DNA of 64,000 nt from SYOC01 sp964441775 (GTDB lineage: Bacteria > Desulfobacterota > Binatia > Bin18). The notes under the pieces are model-generated. The model saw nothing but the letters and a program-made list of their open reading frames with translations. It searched no databases and was not told the DNA's origin. Location of the stretch: NCBI GenBank assembly GCA_964441775.1, contig CAYTVL010000020.1:1-64000 (forward strand), read 5' to 3'. This document shows positions 25,502 to 34,028 of the stretch, in pieces (position 1 is the first letter of the stretch; each line of letters starts with the position of its first letter). The translations under genes were made by a program, and so were the position numbers.

Positions 25502-28500
25502 TTACTCAACCGGAGTGCATTGAGCAATTTCTTGGAAGGGGTTGCACTCATAGTTTGCGGGGCACGCCTGCAAGGCCCCGCACTCTCCAAGGGTGCAGAC
25601 ACCAATAGAGACACCCAAATCAGGATCACAACATCTCGTTCCATTGGGGGCAAGCGGACATTGTCCAGTCTGAGGGTCACATACGCCCGCGACGTGACAC
25701 TGATCGGGGGCCGTACAATCTACCGAGTCGCTGCCGACGCACACCCCGGCCTGACAGGTGTCGGTCTGCGTACAGGCATCGCCATCGTCACATGGCGAAT
25801 CGTTGGCGAGGATAGTGCCGCCCGTGCAAGAGCCTGCTTGACAGGTATCGCCTGTAGTACAGCTATTGCTGTCGTCACACACCGTGCCGTTGGCTTTGGA
25901 CGGGTTGGAACACTGTCCGGTGGCCTGGTTGCAGGTCCCCGCCACATGGCACTGGTCCGAGGCCGTACAGACTACAGGGTTGCTGCCGACGCACACCCCG
26001 GCCTGACAAGTGTCACTCTGGGTACAGGCATTGCCGTCGCTACAGGCCGCGCCGTTGGCTTTGGGCGGGTTGGAGCATTGCCCAGTGCTCGGGTCGCACG
26101 TCCCCGCTACGTGGCATTGATCCAAAGCTGTGCAGGTCACGCCGCTACAGCGATCCACGCCCGCGCAAGTGCCTGCCGTGCAGACGTCGTTCGTGGTGTT
26201 CGCATTGCCATCGTTACAGGTCGTGCCGTTGGCTTTGGGCGGGTTGGAGCACTGGCCGGTGCCTGGGTTACAGGTCCCGGCGGTGTGGCATTGATCGGAG
26301 GCTGTGCAGGTGACCCCGCTACAGAGATCTACCCCAGTGCAAGTGCCTGCCGTGCAGACATCGTTCGTGGTGTTCGCATTACCATCGTTACAGGTCGTGC
26401 CGTTGGCTTTGGCTGGGTTGGAGCACTGCCCCGTGCCCGGGTCGCAGGTCCCGGCCGTGTGGCACTGATCAGAGGCCGTACAGGTCACGGGGTTGCTGCC
26501 CGTACACACCCCGGCCTGACAAGTGTCACTCTGGGTACAGGCATTGCCGTCACTACAACTGCTGCCATCAGCCTTGAGTGGGTTGGAGCAGAGGCCGGTG
26601 GCGTGATCGCAGGTCCCAGCGGTGTGGCACTGATCGGAGGCCGTACAGGTCACGGGGTTGCTGCCCGTACACACCCCGGCCTGACAAGTGTCACTCTGGG
26701 TACAGGCATTGCCGTCACTACAACTGCTGCCATCAGCCTTGAGTGGGTTGGAGCAGAGGCCGGTGGCGTGATCGCAGGTCCCAGCGGTGTGGCACTGATC
26801 GGAGGCTGTGCAGGTGACCCCGCTACAGAGATCTACCCCGGTGCAAGTGCCTGCCGTGCAGACATCGTTTGTGGTGTTCGCATTGCCATCGTTACAGGTC
26901 GTGCCGTTGGCTTTGGGCGGGTTGGAGCACTGCCCCGTGCCCGGATCACAGGTCCCAGCGGTGTGGCACTGATCGGAAGCAGAGCAAATCACAGGGTTAG
27001 TGCCGGTACACGCGCCGCTCTGGCAAGTATCGCTCTGGGTACAGGCGTTGCCGTCGTTGCAGGCTGTCCCGTTGGCCTTAGTGGGAGTGGAGCATTGTCC
27101 CGTGGAGGGGTTACATGTCCCTGCGTCATGGCATTGATCCGACGCCGTACAGGTCACCGGATTCGAGCCGACACAAGTTCCACTCTGACAAGTATCACTC
27201 TGGGTACAGGCATTGCCGTCGCTACAGGTCGTGCCGTTGGCTTTGGGCGGGTTGGAGCAGAGGCCGGTAGCGTGATCGCACGTGCCCGCATCATGGCATT
27301 GATCGGAGGCCGTACAGGTGACACCGCTGCAGAGATCTACCCCAGTGCAACTGCCCACCGTGCAGACGTCGTTGACAGTATTGGGGTTGCCATCGTTACA
27401 GGTCGTGCCGTTGGCTTTGGGCGGGTTGGAGCACTGGCCGGTGCCTGGGTTACAGGCCCCCGCATCGTGGCATTGATCCTGTGCGGTGCAGGTCACCGGG
27501 TTGCTGCCCGTACAAATACCTGCCTGACAGGTGTCATTCTGCGTACAGGCATTGCCATCGTTACAGGTCGTCCCATTGGTCGCTGCTGGATTGGAGCATT
27601 GTCCAGTGCCCGGGTCGCAGGTCCCGGCCGTGTGGCACTGATCAGAGGCCGTACAGGTCACGGGGTTGCTGCCCGTACACACCCCGGCCTGACAAGTGTC
27701 ACTCTGGGTACAGGCATTGCCGTCACTACAACTGCTGCCATCAGCCTTGAGTGGGTTGGAGCAGAGGCCGGTGGCGTGATCGCAGGTCCCAGCGGTGTGG
27801 CACTGATCGGAGGCTGTGCAGGTGACCCCGCTACAGAGATCTACCCCGGTGCAAGTGCCTGCCGTGCAGACATCGTTTGTGGTGTTCGCATTGCCATCGT
27901 TACAGGTCGTGCCGTTGGCTTTGGGCGGGTTGGAGCACTGCCCCGTGCCCGGATCACAGGTCCCAGCGGTGTGGCATTGATCGGAGGCCGTGCAGGTCAC
28001 GGGGTTGCTGCCCGTGCACACCCCGGCCTGACAAGTGTCACTCTGGGTACACGCGTTACCATCACTACAGGCCGTGCCGTTGGCTTTAGCTGGGTTGGAA
28101 CACTGGCCGTTAGTTGGGTCACAGGTCCCCGCTACGTGGCACTGATCGGAGGCCGTACATGTCACGGGGTTGCTGCCCGTGCACACGCCGGCCTGACAGG
28201 TATCACTCTGCGTACAGGCATTGCCATCGTTACAGGTCGTGCCGTTGGCCTTGGCTGGGCTGGAGCACTGGCCAGTGCTTGGGTTACAGGTCCCCGCCAC
28301 ATGACATTGATCGGAGGCCGTACACGCCACGGGGTTGCTGCCCGTGCAAATACCGGCCTGACAGGTGTCACTCTGGGTACAAGCATTGCCATCGTTACAG
28401 GCTGCGCCGGTGGCTTTGGCTGGATTGGAGCACTGCCCGGTGCCCGGGTCGCACGTGCCGGCATCGTGACACTGATCTTGAGCCTGGCAGGTCACTGGAC

Positions 28501-29746
28501 TGCCTACGCATTGCCCAAGATTATTACAGGTGTCGTTCGTGGTGCACGCGTTGCCGTCGTTACACGTATTCCCCGGAGGGCAGATTTCCAATTGATTAAA
28601 GGTGTTCTGAAAGGTACACGTGACGATCTCGCCGTTTTGCAAGTTGATGGTCAACGTGCCGGAGCCATCCGCTTGAACCGTCCCCGTCTGAGTGCCAGAG
28701 TTCGGGCTCATCACGGTGCACACCGGGCTCTTAAAGCTGACATCCCATCCCGTGACCTTGGTCTCCTTAATCGTGTACGTTCCAAAGTTGGTAATTCCAG
28801 CAAACGTCTGCGTGTTCGCAGGAGGCGGTGCGCTCGTCGGGTTATCCACCAGGGTAAAGGTTGTTGGGCTCAAGCCGCCCGTCGTCGTGAAGGTGAAGGA
28901 TTGCGGGTCACTCCCTGTTCCTGAGACGACATCCTTGATGATAGTGATCGAGCCCGGAAAAATAATGTCGGCAACCGCGAGCGGGAGATCCTGGTTTCCA
29001 CCACTGCCATCGAGGTCGATCAGACGCGTATGGTATGACGAGCCGGGGATGAAGCTGGCCGAATTGTTTGTGCCCCAATCACTACGAGTAGAGACGTGTC
29101 CGCCCCATGCGAACACGGGATTGGCTTGGCTCGCGGTGAAGGTGATCGTGATCCTTGCGGACTTGTTCCCGCTGAAACTCGTGCCGTTGGCGTAGGAGTA
29201 GCTGCTGACGGAGATGATTGTCCCGCCGTAGAGCGTGAAGCTGCCGGCAACTGGTGTCACACCAGCGCCAGTGACCTGCGGATCCGCAGGGATAGCAAAC
29301 GTGGTGGGCGAGCCGCATCCGGAGACACCCAAACACGGATCGGCATTGGCCACGGTACGATTAAAGGTCGTGGGGTAATCGAGTCCGTGCTTCCCGCCGC
29401 TGGTCGTGTCCCACTCGATGGTCAAGGTGTGACGGTTGTTCAGGGCTGTGCTCAAGTTGCTGAGCAGCATGCGGTACGGGATTGAGTCGCCTTCGTAATA
29501 CACAGCCTTGGCTGCATTGACGTTTCCGGTCACCCAATCGCTTGCGTTAACGTTGCACCCGTCGGTGTGAGGTGACGGGGCCGGGCTGTTCGCGCATTGG
29601 GAGATGTGTGCAGCCGGGTTAGCCGCGAAAACCTGGGGTATTGCTACCGCCAAATTCCCCATCGCTAACGCGCTCACTAACACTGGCCACAGAAAGCGCA
29701 AGATGCCTGTGGGTCCCGGTTTACAGATGCTCTTCGTTTGGCGCAT
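25502..29746 (-). CDS. Giant Cys-rich repeat secreted protein
   Basis: A 1414-residue exported protein. The signal peptide ends near VFAANPA. Residues about 45-265 form a secreted beta-rich region. Residues about 268-385 resemble a SpaA/Cna-B-like prealbumin domain (SITIIKDVVSGTG, FGTYTIKETKVTGW). From about 390 come repeats of 55-58 residues with regularly spaced Cys, built on C(N/S)DGNACTQSDTCQAG and DQCHxAGTCDPGTGQCSN. I count 17 copies of the DQCH element. The tail (CTLGECGALQACPANYECNP) has no sorting motif or membrane anchor that I can see. Such Cys-rich repeats occur in secreted surface proteins of myxobacteria-like and other environmental bacteria. The function is unknown; adhesion or matrix structure is the simplest guess. 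Confidence 0.88.
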   Translation of the reverse strand: MRQTKSICKPGPTGILRFLWPVLVSALAMGNLAVAIPQVFAANPAAHISQCANSPAPSPHTDGCNVNASDWVTGNVNAAKAVYYEGDSIPYRMLLSNLSTALNNRHTLTIEWDTTSGGKHGLDYPTTFNRTVANADPCLGVSGCGSPTTFAIPADPQVTGAGVTPVAGSFTLYGGTIISVSSYSYANGTSFSGNKSARITITFTASQANPVFAWGGHVSTRSDWGTNNSASFIPGSSYHTRLIDLDGSGGNQDLPLAVADIIFPGSITIIKDVVSGTGSDPQSFTFTTTGGLSPTTFTLVDNPTSAPPPANTQTFAGITNFGTYTIKETKVTGWDVSFKSPVCTVMSPNSGTQTGTVQADGSGTLTINLQNGEIVTCTFQNTFNQLEICPPGNTCNDGNACTTNDTCNNLGQCVGSPVTCQAQDQCHDAGTCDPGTGQCSNPAKATGAACNDGNACTQSDTCQAGICTGSNPVACTASDQCHVAGTCNPSTGQCSSPAKANGTTCNDGNACTQSDTCQAGVCTGSNPVTCTASDQCHVAGTCDPTNGQCSNPAKANGTACSDGNACTQSDTCQAGVCTGSNPVTCTASDQCHTAGTCDPGTGQCSNPPKANGTTCNDGNANTTNDVCTAGTCTGVDLCSGVTCTASDQCHTAGTCDHATGLCSNPLKADGSSCSDGNACTQSDTCQAGVCTGSNPVTCTASDQCHTAGTCDPGTGQCSNPAATNGTTCNDGNACTQNDTCQAGICTGSNPVTCTAQDQCHDAGACNPGTGQCSNPPKANGTTCNDGNPNTVNDVCTVGSCTGVDLCSGVTCTASDQCHDAGTCDHATGLCSNPPKANGTTCSDGNACTQSDTCQSGTCVGSNPVTCTASDQCHDAGTCNPSTGQCSTPTKANGTACNDGNACTQSDTCQSGACTGTNPVICSASDQCHTAGTCDPGTGQCSNPPKANGTTCNDGNANTTNDVCTAGTCTGVDLCSGVTCTASDQCHTAGTCDHATGLCSNPLKADGSSCSDGNACTQSDTCQAGVCTGSNPVTCTASDQCHTAGTCDHATGLCSNPLKADGSSCSDGNACTQSDTCQAGVCTGSNPVTCTASDQCHTAGTCDPGTGQCSNPAKANGTTCNDGNANTTNDVCTAGTCTGVDLCSGVTCTASDQCHTAGTCNPGTGQCSNPPKANGTTCNDGNANTTNDVCTAGTCAGVDRCSGVTCTALDQCHVAGTCDPSTGQCSNPPKANGAACSDGNACTQSDTCQAGVCVGSNPVVCTASDQCHVAGTCNQATGQCSNPSKANGTVCDDSNSCTTGDTCQAGSCTGGTILANDSPCDDGDACTQTDTCQAGVCVGSDSVDCTAPDQCHVAGVCDPQTGQCPLAPNGTRCCDPDLGVSIGVCTLGECGALQACPANYECNPFQEIAQCTPVE
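25625..28580 (-). repeat. Tandem coding repeats of the Cys-rich protein
   Basis: About 165-174 bp units, arranged as two alternating types. One contains CNDGNACTQSDTCQAG; the other CNDGNANTTNDVCTAG followed by VDLCSG. By eye, 26637-26968 is identical to 27645-27976 (about 332 bp, offset 1008 bp, an exact number of codons). A shorter part recurs at about 26473-26635. Near-identity amid otherwise diverged copies points to recent duplication or gene conversion. Confidence 0.85.
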
Positions 29747-30116
29747 AAAAGATCCTCTTGCTAGGAACCAGGACGCGAGTCCTGAGTGTTATCCGCACCT
29801 TCCCTGTTGCAGGTATGGTTAAGGTTCATGGTGAACCGGGACCTTCTTTCCCGTACTGCCTTGTGCAGAGAGACACACTCTCAGCTCGTGAGGGGGGATC
29901 GGCTATTCGGCAAGAACCTTTAAGAGCCGAAGAGAAGCATCTGGAGAGGAAACTCATTCGGCTGGCGTTTCTGGGGAATCACAGCAAGGAGCCTGATTGG
30001 GCGCAGCGAATGAAAGTGTGCAATAATGAGATCCTACCGTTCGTGCTCATGAGCGACAGCGGTAAAGAAGACTCTTAGAGAACTTTCTTTAGCTTCGTTT
30101 GGGAAGGATCTGTGGT
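29747..30116. other. Intergenic region between divergent genes
   Basis: This 370-bp stretch lies between the start of the Cys-rich gene (minus) and the methyltransferase-like gene (plus). It should hold both promoters, but I see no convincing pair of boxes or operator. A plus-strand frame (29758-30078, 106 codons) is open but has no domain, signal or convincing ribosome site. I do not call it a gene. Confidence 0.5.
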
Positions 30117-31253
30117 GTGGAGACAATTGCCACTAGTTCGCGTGAGACTCTGGTAGAGGGACTGCCTCTGGCGGATGACACCGGGGCTCCAGGTATCTCT
30201 TGTCAAAAGAAAAAAACAAAGAGTGAGGTTACCCCGTTGGGGGCGGCGACCTGGCGGTTTTTTGGTCTATGGAGCCTGATCAGCCTGATCGTGTTGTTCT
30301 ACCGTCTGCATCCCTATTATCAACGGCCGTGGTTTGAACCTTGGCAGTGGGCGCTGACTTGCGCATACACGCTCTTTTGTTTTTTCGGGGTCTGGTACCT
30401 GTGGGCGACCTATCGGTGGCGGCGGCAAGCGCGCCACGATTTTTCGGATCCGGCGCTGTTGGTATTGAGCAGTGGGAGACACCTGTGGCGCGCCATGCGC
30501 TGCGGCTCCTGGGCGCCGTGGCGATGTTACTGGCGCTCGCATCGCGTGCATCATTTTCTACGATGTGTTGGGGTAAAAGCCTTCTTTCTCCCTCTGATGG
30601 TGGTGTTTCTTTCTTTACATACGAAAGAAGGGCTGCACCTCTGGTCCACTGCTCAAGCGAATATGACCGGGTTGGAGTCGGCGAACTGGCTCATGAGCTT
30701 AGTCTTCCAAGGCATCTTCTTTTGCGACACGGTGGTGGGCGCCATTGGGTATGGGTGCGAATCCTCGTGGCTGGGAAACCGCACCCGCTCGGTTGATAAT
30801 ACGTGGTCCGGATGGATTGTGTGTCTCATGTGCTATCCACCCTTTAACGATATCTCGCATATCTATGCGCCGCTCGGCGTGGGGGAGAATGTGATGGGGT
30901 GGGGTGGGATGACTTTACTCGCGCTCCGCGGCGCGAGTCTCGTGTGTTACCTGGTGTACGTGTGGGCCACCTTTGCGCTCGGCGTTCACTTTAGCAATCT
31001 CAGTAATAAGGGGATTATTGAGCGAGGCCCCTACAAGTGGATTCGACACCCTGCGTACATCAGCAAAAATCTGGCGTGGTGGTTCGAGCAAATGCCAGGG
31101 ATGGTCAATTTTCAGTACATACCGCCGTTGCTGGCTTGGAATGCGGTGTACATGCTGCGCGGGTTGACGGAAGAGCGGCATTTGCGGCGCGATCCGGACT
31201 ATCGCGCCTATTGTGAGCGCGTGCGCTACCGTTTCATTCCTGGGGTGTGGTGA
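30117..31253 (+). CDS. Isoprenylcysteine-methyltransferase-like integral membrane protein
   Basis: A membrane protein of about 378 residues with seven or so hydrophobic segments. The C-terminus carries the ICMT/PEMT signature: GPYKWIRHPAYISKNLAWW, then TEERHLRRDPDYRAYCERVRYRFIPG, which in the family binds S-adenosylmethionine and the lipid substrate. The frame can start at TTG 30099 or GTG 30117; I prefer the GTG, which has GGAAGG about eight bases upstream. The N-terminal 220 residues are longer than in short bacterial ICMT-like proteins. The substrate (isoprenoid, phospholipid or other) is not evident. It is likely monocistronic, as the next gene is convergent. Confidence 0.82.
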   Translation: METIATSSRETLVEGLPLADDTGAPGISCQKKKTKSEVTPLGAATWRFFGLWSLISLIVLFYRLHPYYQRPWFEPWQWALTCAYTLFCFFGVWYLWATYRWRRQARHDFSDPALLVLSSGRHLWRAMRCGSWAPWRCYWRSHRVHHFLRCVGVKAFFLPLMVVFLSLHTKEGLHLWSTAQANMTGLESANWLMSLVFQGIFFCDTVVGAIGYGCESSWLGNRTRSVDNTWSGWIVCLMCYPPFNDISHIYAPLGVGENVMGWGGMTLLALRGASLVCYLVYVWATFALGVHFSNLSNKGIIERGPYKWIRHPAYISKNLAWWFEQMPGMVNFQYIPPLLAWNAVYMLRGLTEERHLRRDPDYRAYCERVRYRFIPGVW

Positions 31254-31268
31254 GCGGTTGTAGAAAAG

Positions 31269-32300
31269 TTAAAAGGCGATGCGGTCGCCTTGTTCAGGGA
31301 ACACAAACTGGACTCCGGCATCATTGAGGTCGTGCACTTGCTGCATGATCTGTGTGCGCGCATCCGGGCCACGCTGGAGCGTTGGTTTGATATGACTCAC
31401 GATCACGGTGAGTCCTTTTAAGGCATCGGTCGGATGCTGAGTGTCCACAAGGGCCGCAAGTCGGTGGAGTTCGGTCATCAGCCATTTCGGAGTGAGATGG
31501 CCGTACAAACGAGCAATGTCTCGCTCGTCAGGATAGGAAATCTCCACAAACATCCCGTGAAGAGCGCCTTGGCGGATCAGTGGGGCCACGGCTTGCCAGA
31601 GTTGATGGAGCTGCTCGCAGTGCTCTGCTTCGTCTGGGCCTGTGTCGCCAATGTAGAGAGCATACGCGCCATGCGTTTGCAGTAAGAAGGCAGTCGAAGT
31701 GACGCCGGCATGACACAAGGCGAACGGTGTGACCGTGAACGCCGTGCCTTCGATCGTGACTTCCTCTCCGGGCTGTACTCTCACATAGTGATATTTTTTG
31801 AGCAGGAGGCCGACGCCTTCGTCGCTGAAATTGGGCCACACTTGTCCATTAAACACGTGGCGTTGGAGTTGTTCGATCGTGGCTGATAACGCGAGGATAT
31901 TTTTCTTTGTATCGTCAGGAGAATTGATCACGAGCCCCGCGAGGTGATCGAGATGCGCGTGCGACAGCAAATAAGCTTTGATATGCTGGGTGAGCATCTG
32001 TCCTTCCGCGCTCAGGGGAGACTCCGAGGTGTCAACAAGGTTTGATAAATTCCCCTTGCTGTTCGCGCGTTGCAGGCCAGTCAAAAGGACGCCTGCGTCT
32101 AAGGCGATGAATGCTGAACTGCCGAGCGGCGCCAGCAGATAGGCCGACAGATTGCCTTCGGTTAAGCCTCCCGCCGCGCCCAGGACAATCGTGTCAAATT
32201 GAGGTTCGTGGCCGATGGCAAGTTTCGCACTGCTGCTGATGACGAGCGCGAGGAGTCCACAGAGAAGCCGTAGTGTCGGCGTTCTTTTGGCTCTTTTCAT
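31269..32300 (-). CDS. Class II 3',5'-cyclic-nucleotide phosphodiesterase
   Basis: A 343-residue protein. The signal peptide ends near residue 30. The metallo-beta-lactamase-fold PDEII features follow: LLSHAHLDHLAGL (metal ligands His114, His116, Asp118, His119), FALCHAGVTSTAFLL, YIGDTGPDE, LYGHLTP and VIVSHIKPTLQ. This is the PDE1/CpdP family, which hydrolyses cAMP or cGMP; bacterial members such as Vibrio CpdP are periplasmic. The upstream TTG at 32315 is possible, but ATG 32300 gives the better signal peptide. It follows a small membrane-protein gene by 8 bp in a four-gene operon. The class III cyclase at 58-61 kb could be a source of its substrate. Confidence 0.93.
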   Translation of the reverse strand: MKRAKRTPTLRLLCGLLALVISSSAKLAIGHEPQFDTIVLGAAGGLTEGNLSAYLLAPLGSSAFIALDAGVLLTGLQRANSKGNLSNLVDTSESPLSAEGQMLTQHIKAYLLSHAHLDHLAGLVINSPDDTKKNILALSATIEQLQRHVFNGQVWPNFSDEGVGLLLKKYHYVRVQPGEEVTIEGTAFTVTPFALCHAGVTSTAFLLQTHGAYALYIGDTGPDEAEHCEQLHQLWQAVAPLIRQGALHGMFVEISYPDERDIARLYGHLTPKWLMTELHRLAALVDTQHPTDALKGLTVIVSHIKPTLQRGPDARTQIMQQVHDLNDAGVQFVFPEQGDRIAF

Positions 32301-32308
32301 GCCCTGGC

Positions 32309-32590
32309 TTACCAATGCCGCTCAAGCGCAAAGAACAGCAGTGTATAGAGAGGCAAGAGCGCGGTGACGAAGGCGCCGGGAAACAAGCAAAACAACAACA
32401 CTTGCTCCCGATAATGGAAGAAACGTTTCTGCGGATCGATCGCAAAGTAAAAACTTGCAACCACAAGGTAGAGAGCAAGAATGTTTGGAATCCGCATGCC
32501 CAGCATTTGCTCGTTGACCGCGTCAATCAGCAGCAATAAAAGGCCACTCAGCAGAAAGAAGCGAAGCTTCCACACTTCCCAGATATGCAC
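32309..32590 (-). CDS. Small integral membrane protein
   Basis: A 93-residue protein with about three hydrophobic segments (FFLLSGLLLLLIDAV, ILALYLVVASFYFA, VLLFCLFPGAFVTALLPLYTLL split across the end). I recognise no family. It sits between the SnoaL-like and phosphodiesterase genes on the same strand with short gaps, so it belongs to that operon. A role in exporting or anchoring the phosphodiesterase is speculation. Confidence 0.65.
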   Translation of the reverse strand: MHIWEVWKLRFFLLSGLLLLLIDAVNEQMLGMRIPNILALYLVVASFYFAIDPQKRFFHYREQVLLFCLFPGAFVTALLPLYTLLFFALERHW

Positions 32591-32642
32591 GGCTGACGTC
32601 CTCCTGTAGCAGAAGCGACAGCCGTGCTAAGCCGCAGCGGTG

Positions 32643-33131
32643 TTACTTCCGCACCATTTGAATTTTATTCGGCCCTGCCCAGCCTTCCTTTAACGGCACC
32701 ATGAAATAAGGGATCAGGGTCATCTTGCGAAATTTCCAGCGACCATTGTCGCGCACATATTCGTCGTCGAAGCGAGCGGCGACCAGGAAGCTTTCCCCAT
32801 TGAAAATGGGCTTTGCTTCCAGATAGCTGAGGCCCGTGCCGGTGTCTCCCTTCAGGGTGATGACATGGTTGTGGATAAACTGCTTCACAAAAGGAACGAG
32901 ATCCGACAGCGCTTGTGTATAAAACGCCGCCACCTGGGCTTTGCCCTGCGCTTTGCCAAGATGAGCAAAATCGATCTCGCCGTTCTCGGGAAACAAGTCT
33001 GGAATCATTTCCGGTTTCTTTTCATTGACCGCAATATGATACCGGAAGCGCAGCTCTTGAATTTCGTTCCGATCTTGGAGTTCCCGCACTCGGGCTTCGA
33101 GCGCGGCGATGCGAGTTTCGAGATCCGCCAT
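32643..33131 (-). CDS. SnoaL/NTF2-like domain protein
   Basis: A 162-residue protein with a short N-terminal coiled coil (ADLETRIAALEARVRELQDR). It is followed by an NTF2-like cone: IQELRFRYHIAVNEKKPEMIPDLF, DFAHLG, FIHNHVITL, and ARFDDEYVRDNGRWKFRKMTL. SnoaL_4-type members act as small hydratases, isomerases or dehydratases, or just bind hydrophobic ligands. The catalytic identity is unknown. Its start lies 2 bp downstream of the GxxExxY gene stop, indicating coupled translation. A second, distinct SnoaL-like gene is at 53.6 kb. Confidence 0.9.
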   Translation of the reverse strand: MADLETRIAALEARVRELQDRNEIQELRFRYHIAVNEKKPEMIPDLFPENGEIDFAHLGKAQGKAQVAAFYTQALSDLVPFVKQFIHNHVITLKGDTGTGLSYLEAKPIFNGESFLVAARFDDEYVRDNGRWKFRKMTLIPYFMVPLKEGWAGPNKIQMVRK

Positions 33132-33133
33132 GA

Positions 33134-33523
33134 TTATTCCTCCTTTGTGACTTCGATAAATTCCACGCCATCTCTGGCCGCTTTGGCCTTGGTGGGTTGG
33201 GGAAAATTAATGAGCACGCCGAGCGGGAGACTGAGCACGCGCAGATAATTTTCGATCTGCGCCCGTTCTTTATGGCCGACGCTTTCCACGGCTTTCAGTT
33301 CGAGGATAAGGCGCTCATCGTCTTCGCCGACGATAAGATCAGGCTTCCCTTCGCCGATATAGAACCCTTCATAAAAGACCGGCACGATCCGCTGCGCTTC
33401 ATAAGGAATGCCGCGCAGGCGCAGGCCGACTTCAAAGGCCTTCTGGTAGACAACTTCGTCAAACCCACTACCCAACTTATCGTAAATGTCTTGAGTGAGC
33501 AGTCGCAGCAACTCAATGAGCAT
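33134..33523 (-). CDS. GxxExxY protein (PD-(D/E)xK nuclease-like)
   Basis: A 129-residue member of the GxxExxY family. It has LGSGFDEVVYQKAFEVGLR (the defining G-x-x-E-x-x-Y), then GEGKPDLIV, ILELKAV (the PD-ExK core) and ERAQIENYLRV. The family is widespread in environmental bacteria, often inserted among unrelated genes, and has no established role; a nuclease or nucleic-acid repair function is proposed from the fold. It is first in the operon that leads to the phosphodiesterase. Confidence 0.92.
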   Translation of the reverse strand: MLIELLRLLTQDIYDKLGSGFDEVVYQKAFEVGLRLRGIPYEAQRIVPVFYEGFYIGEGKPDLIVGEDDERLILELKAVESVGHKERAQIENYLRVLSLPLGVLINFPQPTKAKAARDGVEFIEVTKEE

Positions 33524-33630
33524 TTCGTCCCGCCTCCCAGTAAGCTGTTTGGGAGCCTACTCTGAAACCGACGGAAACGTCAAGCGGCCGCGCTTGCGGC
33601 CAGATGCGTTGGCGTGGTACAGCAACGAGC

Positions 33631-34008
33631 ATGCGTTGCCTTGAACTGGATCATTTTGGGATTGACGTGTCCGACCTTGATCGAGCTGCGCGCTTCTACG
33701 TCGAGGTGCTGGGCTTGGAAGTGGCGCAGCGCTTTGGTCATCATCAAGTGCTGTTGCGCTGCGGCGGTCAAATGCTGGCGCTGTTTGCCCGGCAAGATTT
33801 ATCACCAAAAGTGACTGATCGTATCGACAATCCTCTGGGAAAAGGACACCATGCCTTCAAAGTTTCCCCTGAAGATTTCCAAGCAGCGCACGCTCTCTTT
33901 CGTGAACGTGGCGTTCCTACGCATGGTCCTATTGATTGGGGAGACCACGACTGTCTCTATTTCCTGGACCCCGATGGCAATTTGTTGGAGATTGTTGCGT
34001 ATCGTTAA
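33631..34008 (+). CDS. VOC (glyoxalase/dioxygenase) family protein
   Basis: A protein of 125 residues with two beta-alpha-beta-beta-beta modules. Visible are LELDHFGIDVSDLDRAARFY, VLGLEV, LGKGHHAFKVS and the C-terminal CLYFLDPDGNLLEIVAYR with the metal-ligand Glu. The first metal His is in ELDHFGI. The ATG at 33604 is also possible; 33631 gives the usual VOC start. Members are dioxygenases, glyoxalases or antibiotic-binding proteins; the substrate is unknown. It precedes glpK on the same strand by 20 bp. Confidence 0.88.
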   Translation: MRCLELDHFGIDVSDLDRAARFYVEVLGLEVAQRFGHHQVLLRCGGQMLALFARQDLSPKVTDRIDNPLGKGHHAFKVSPEDFQAAHALFRERGVPTHGPIDWGDHDCLYFLDPDGNLLEIVAYR

Positions 34009-34028
34009 TCATCAGGCTGTGAGTCGAT

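Noticed and set aside
25520..28924. Long plus-strand frame of 1134 codons opposite the Cys-rich gene
   Set aside because: It is the antisense of the tandem coding repeats. Its length follows from the repeated codon pattern; it lacks a signal, a domain and a ribosome site.
29758..30078. 106-codon frame in the intergenic region
   Set aside because: No domain, signal or ribosome site, and the sequence has no codon pattern like the real genes.
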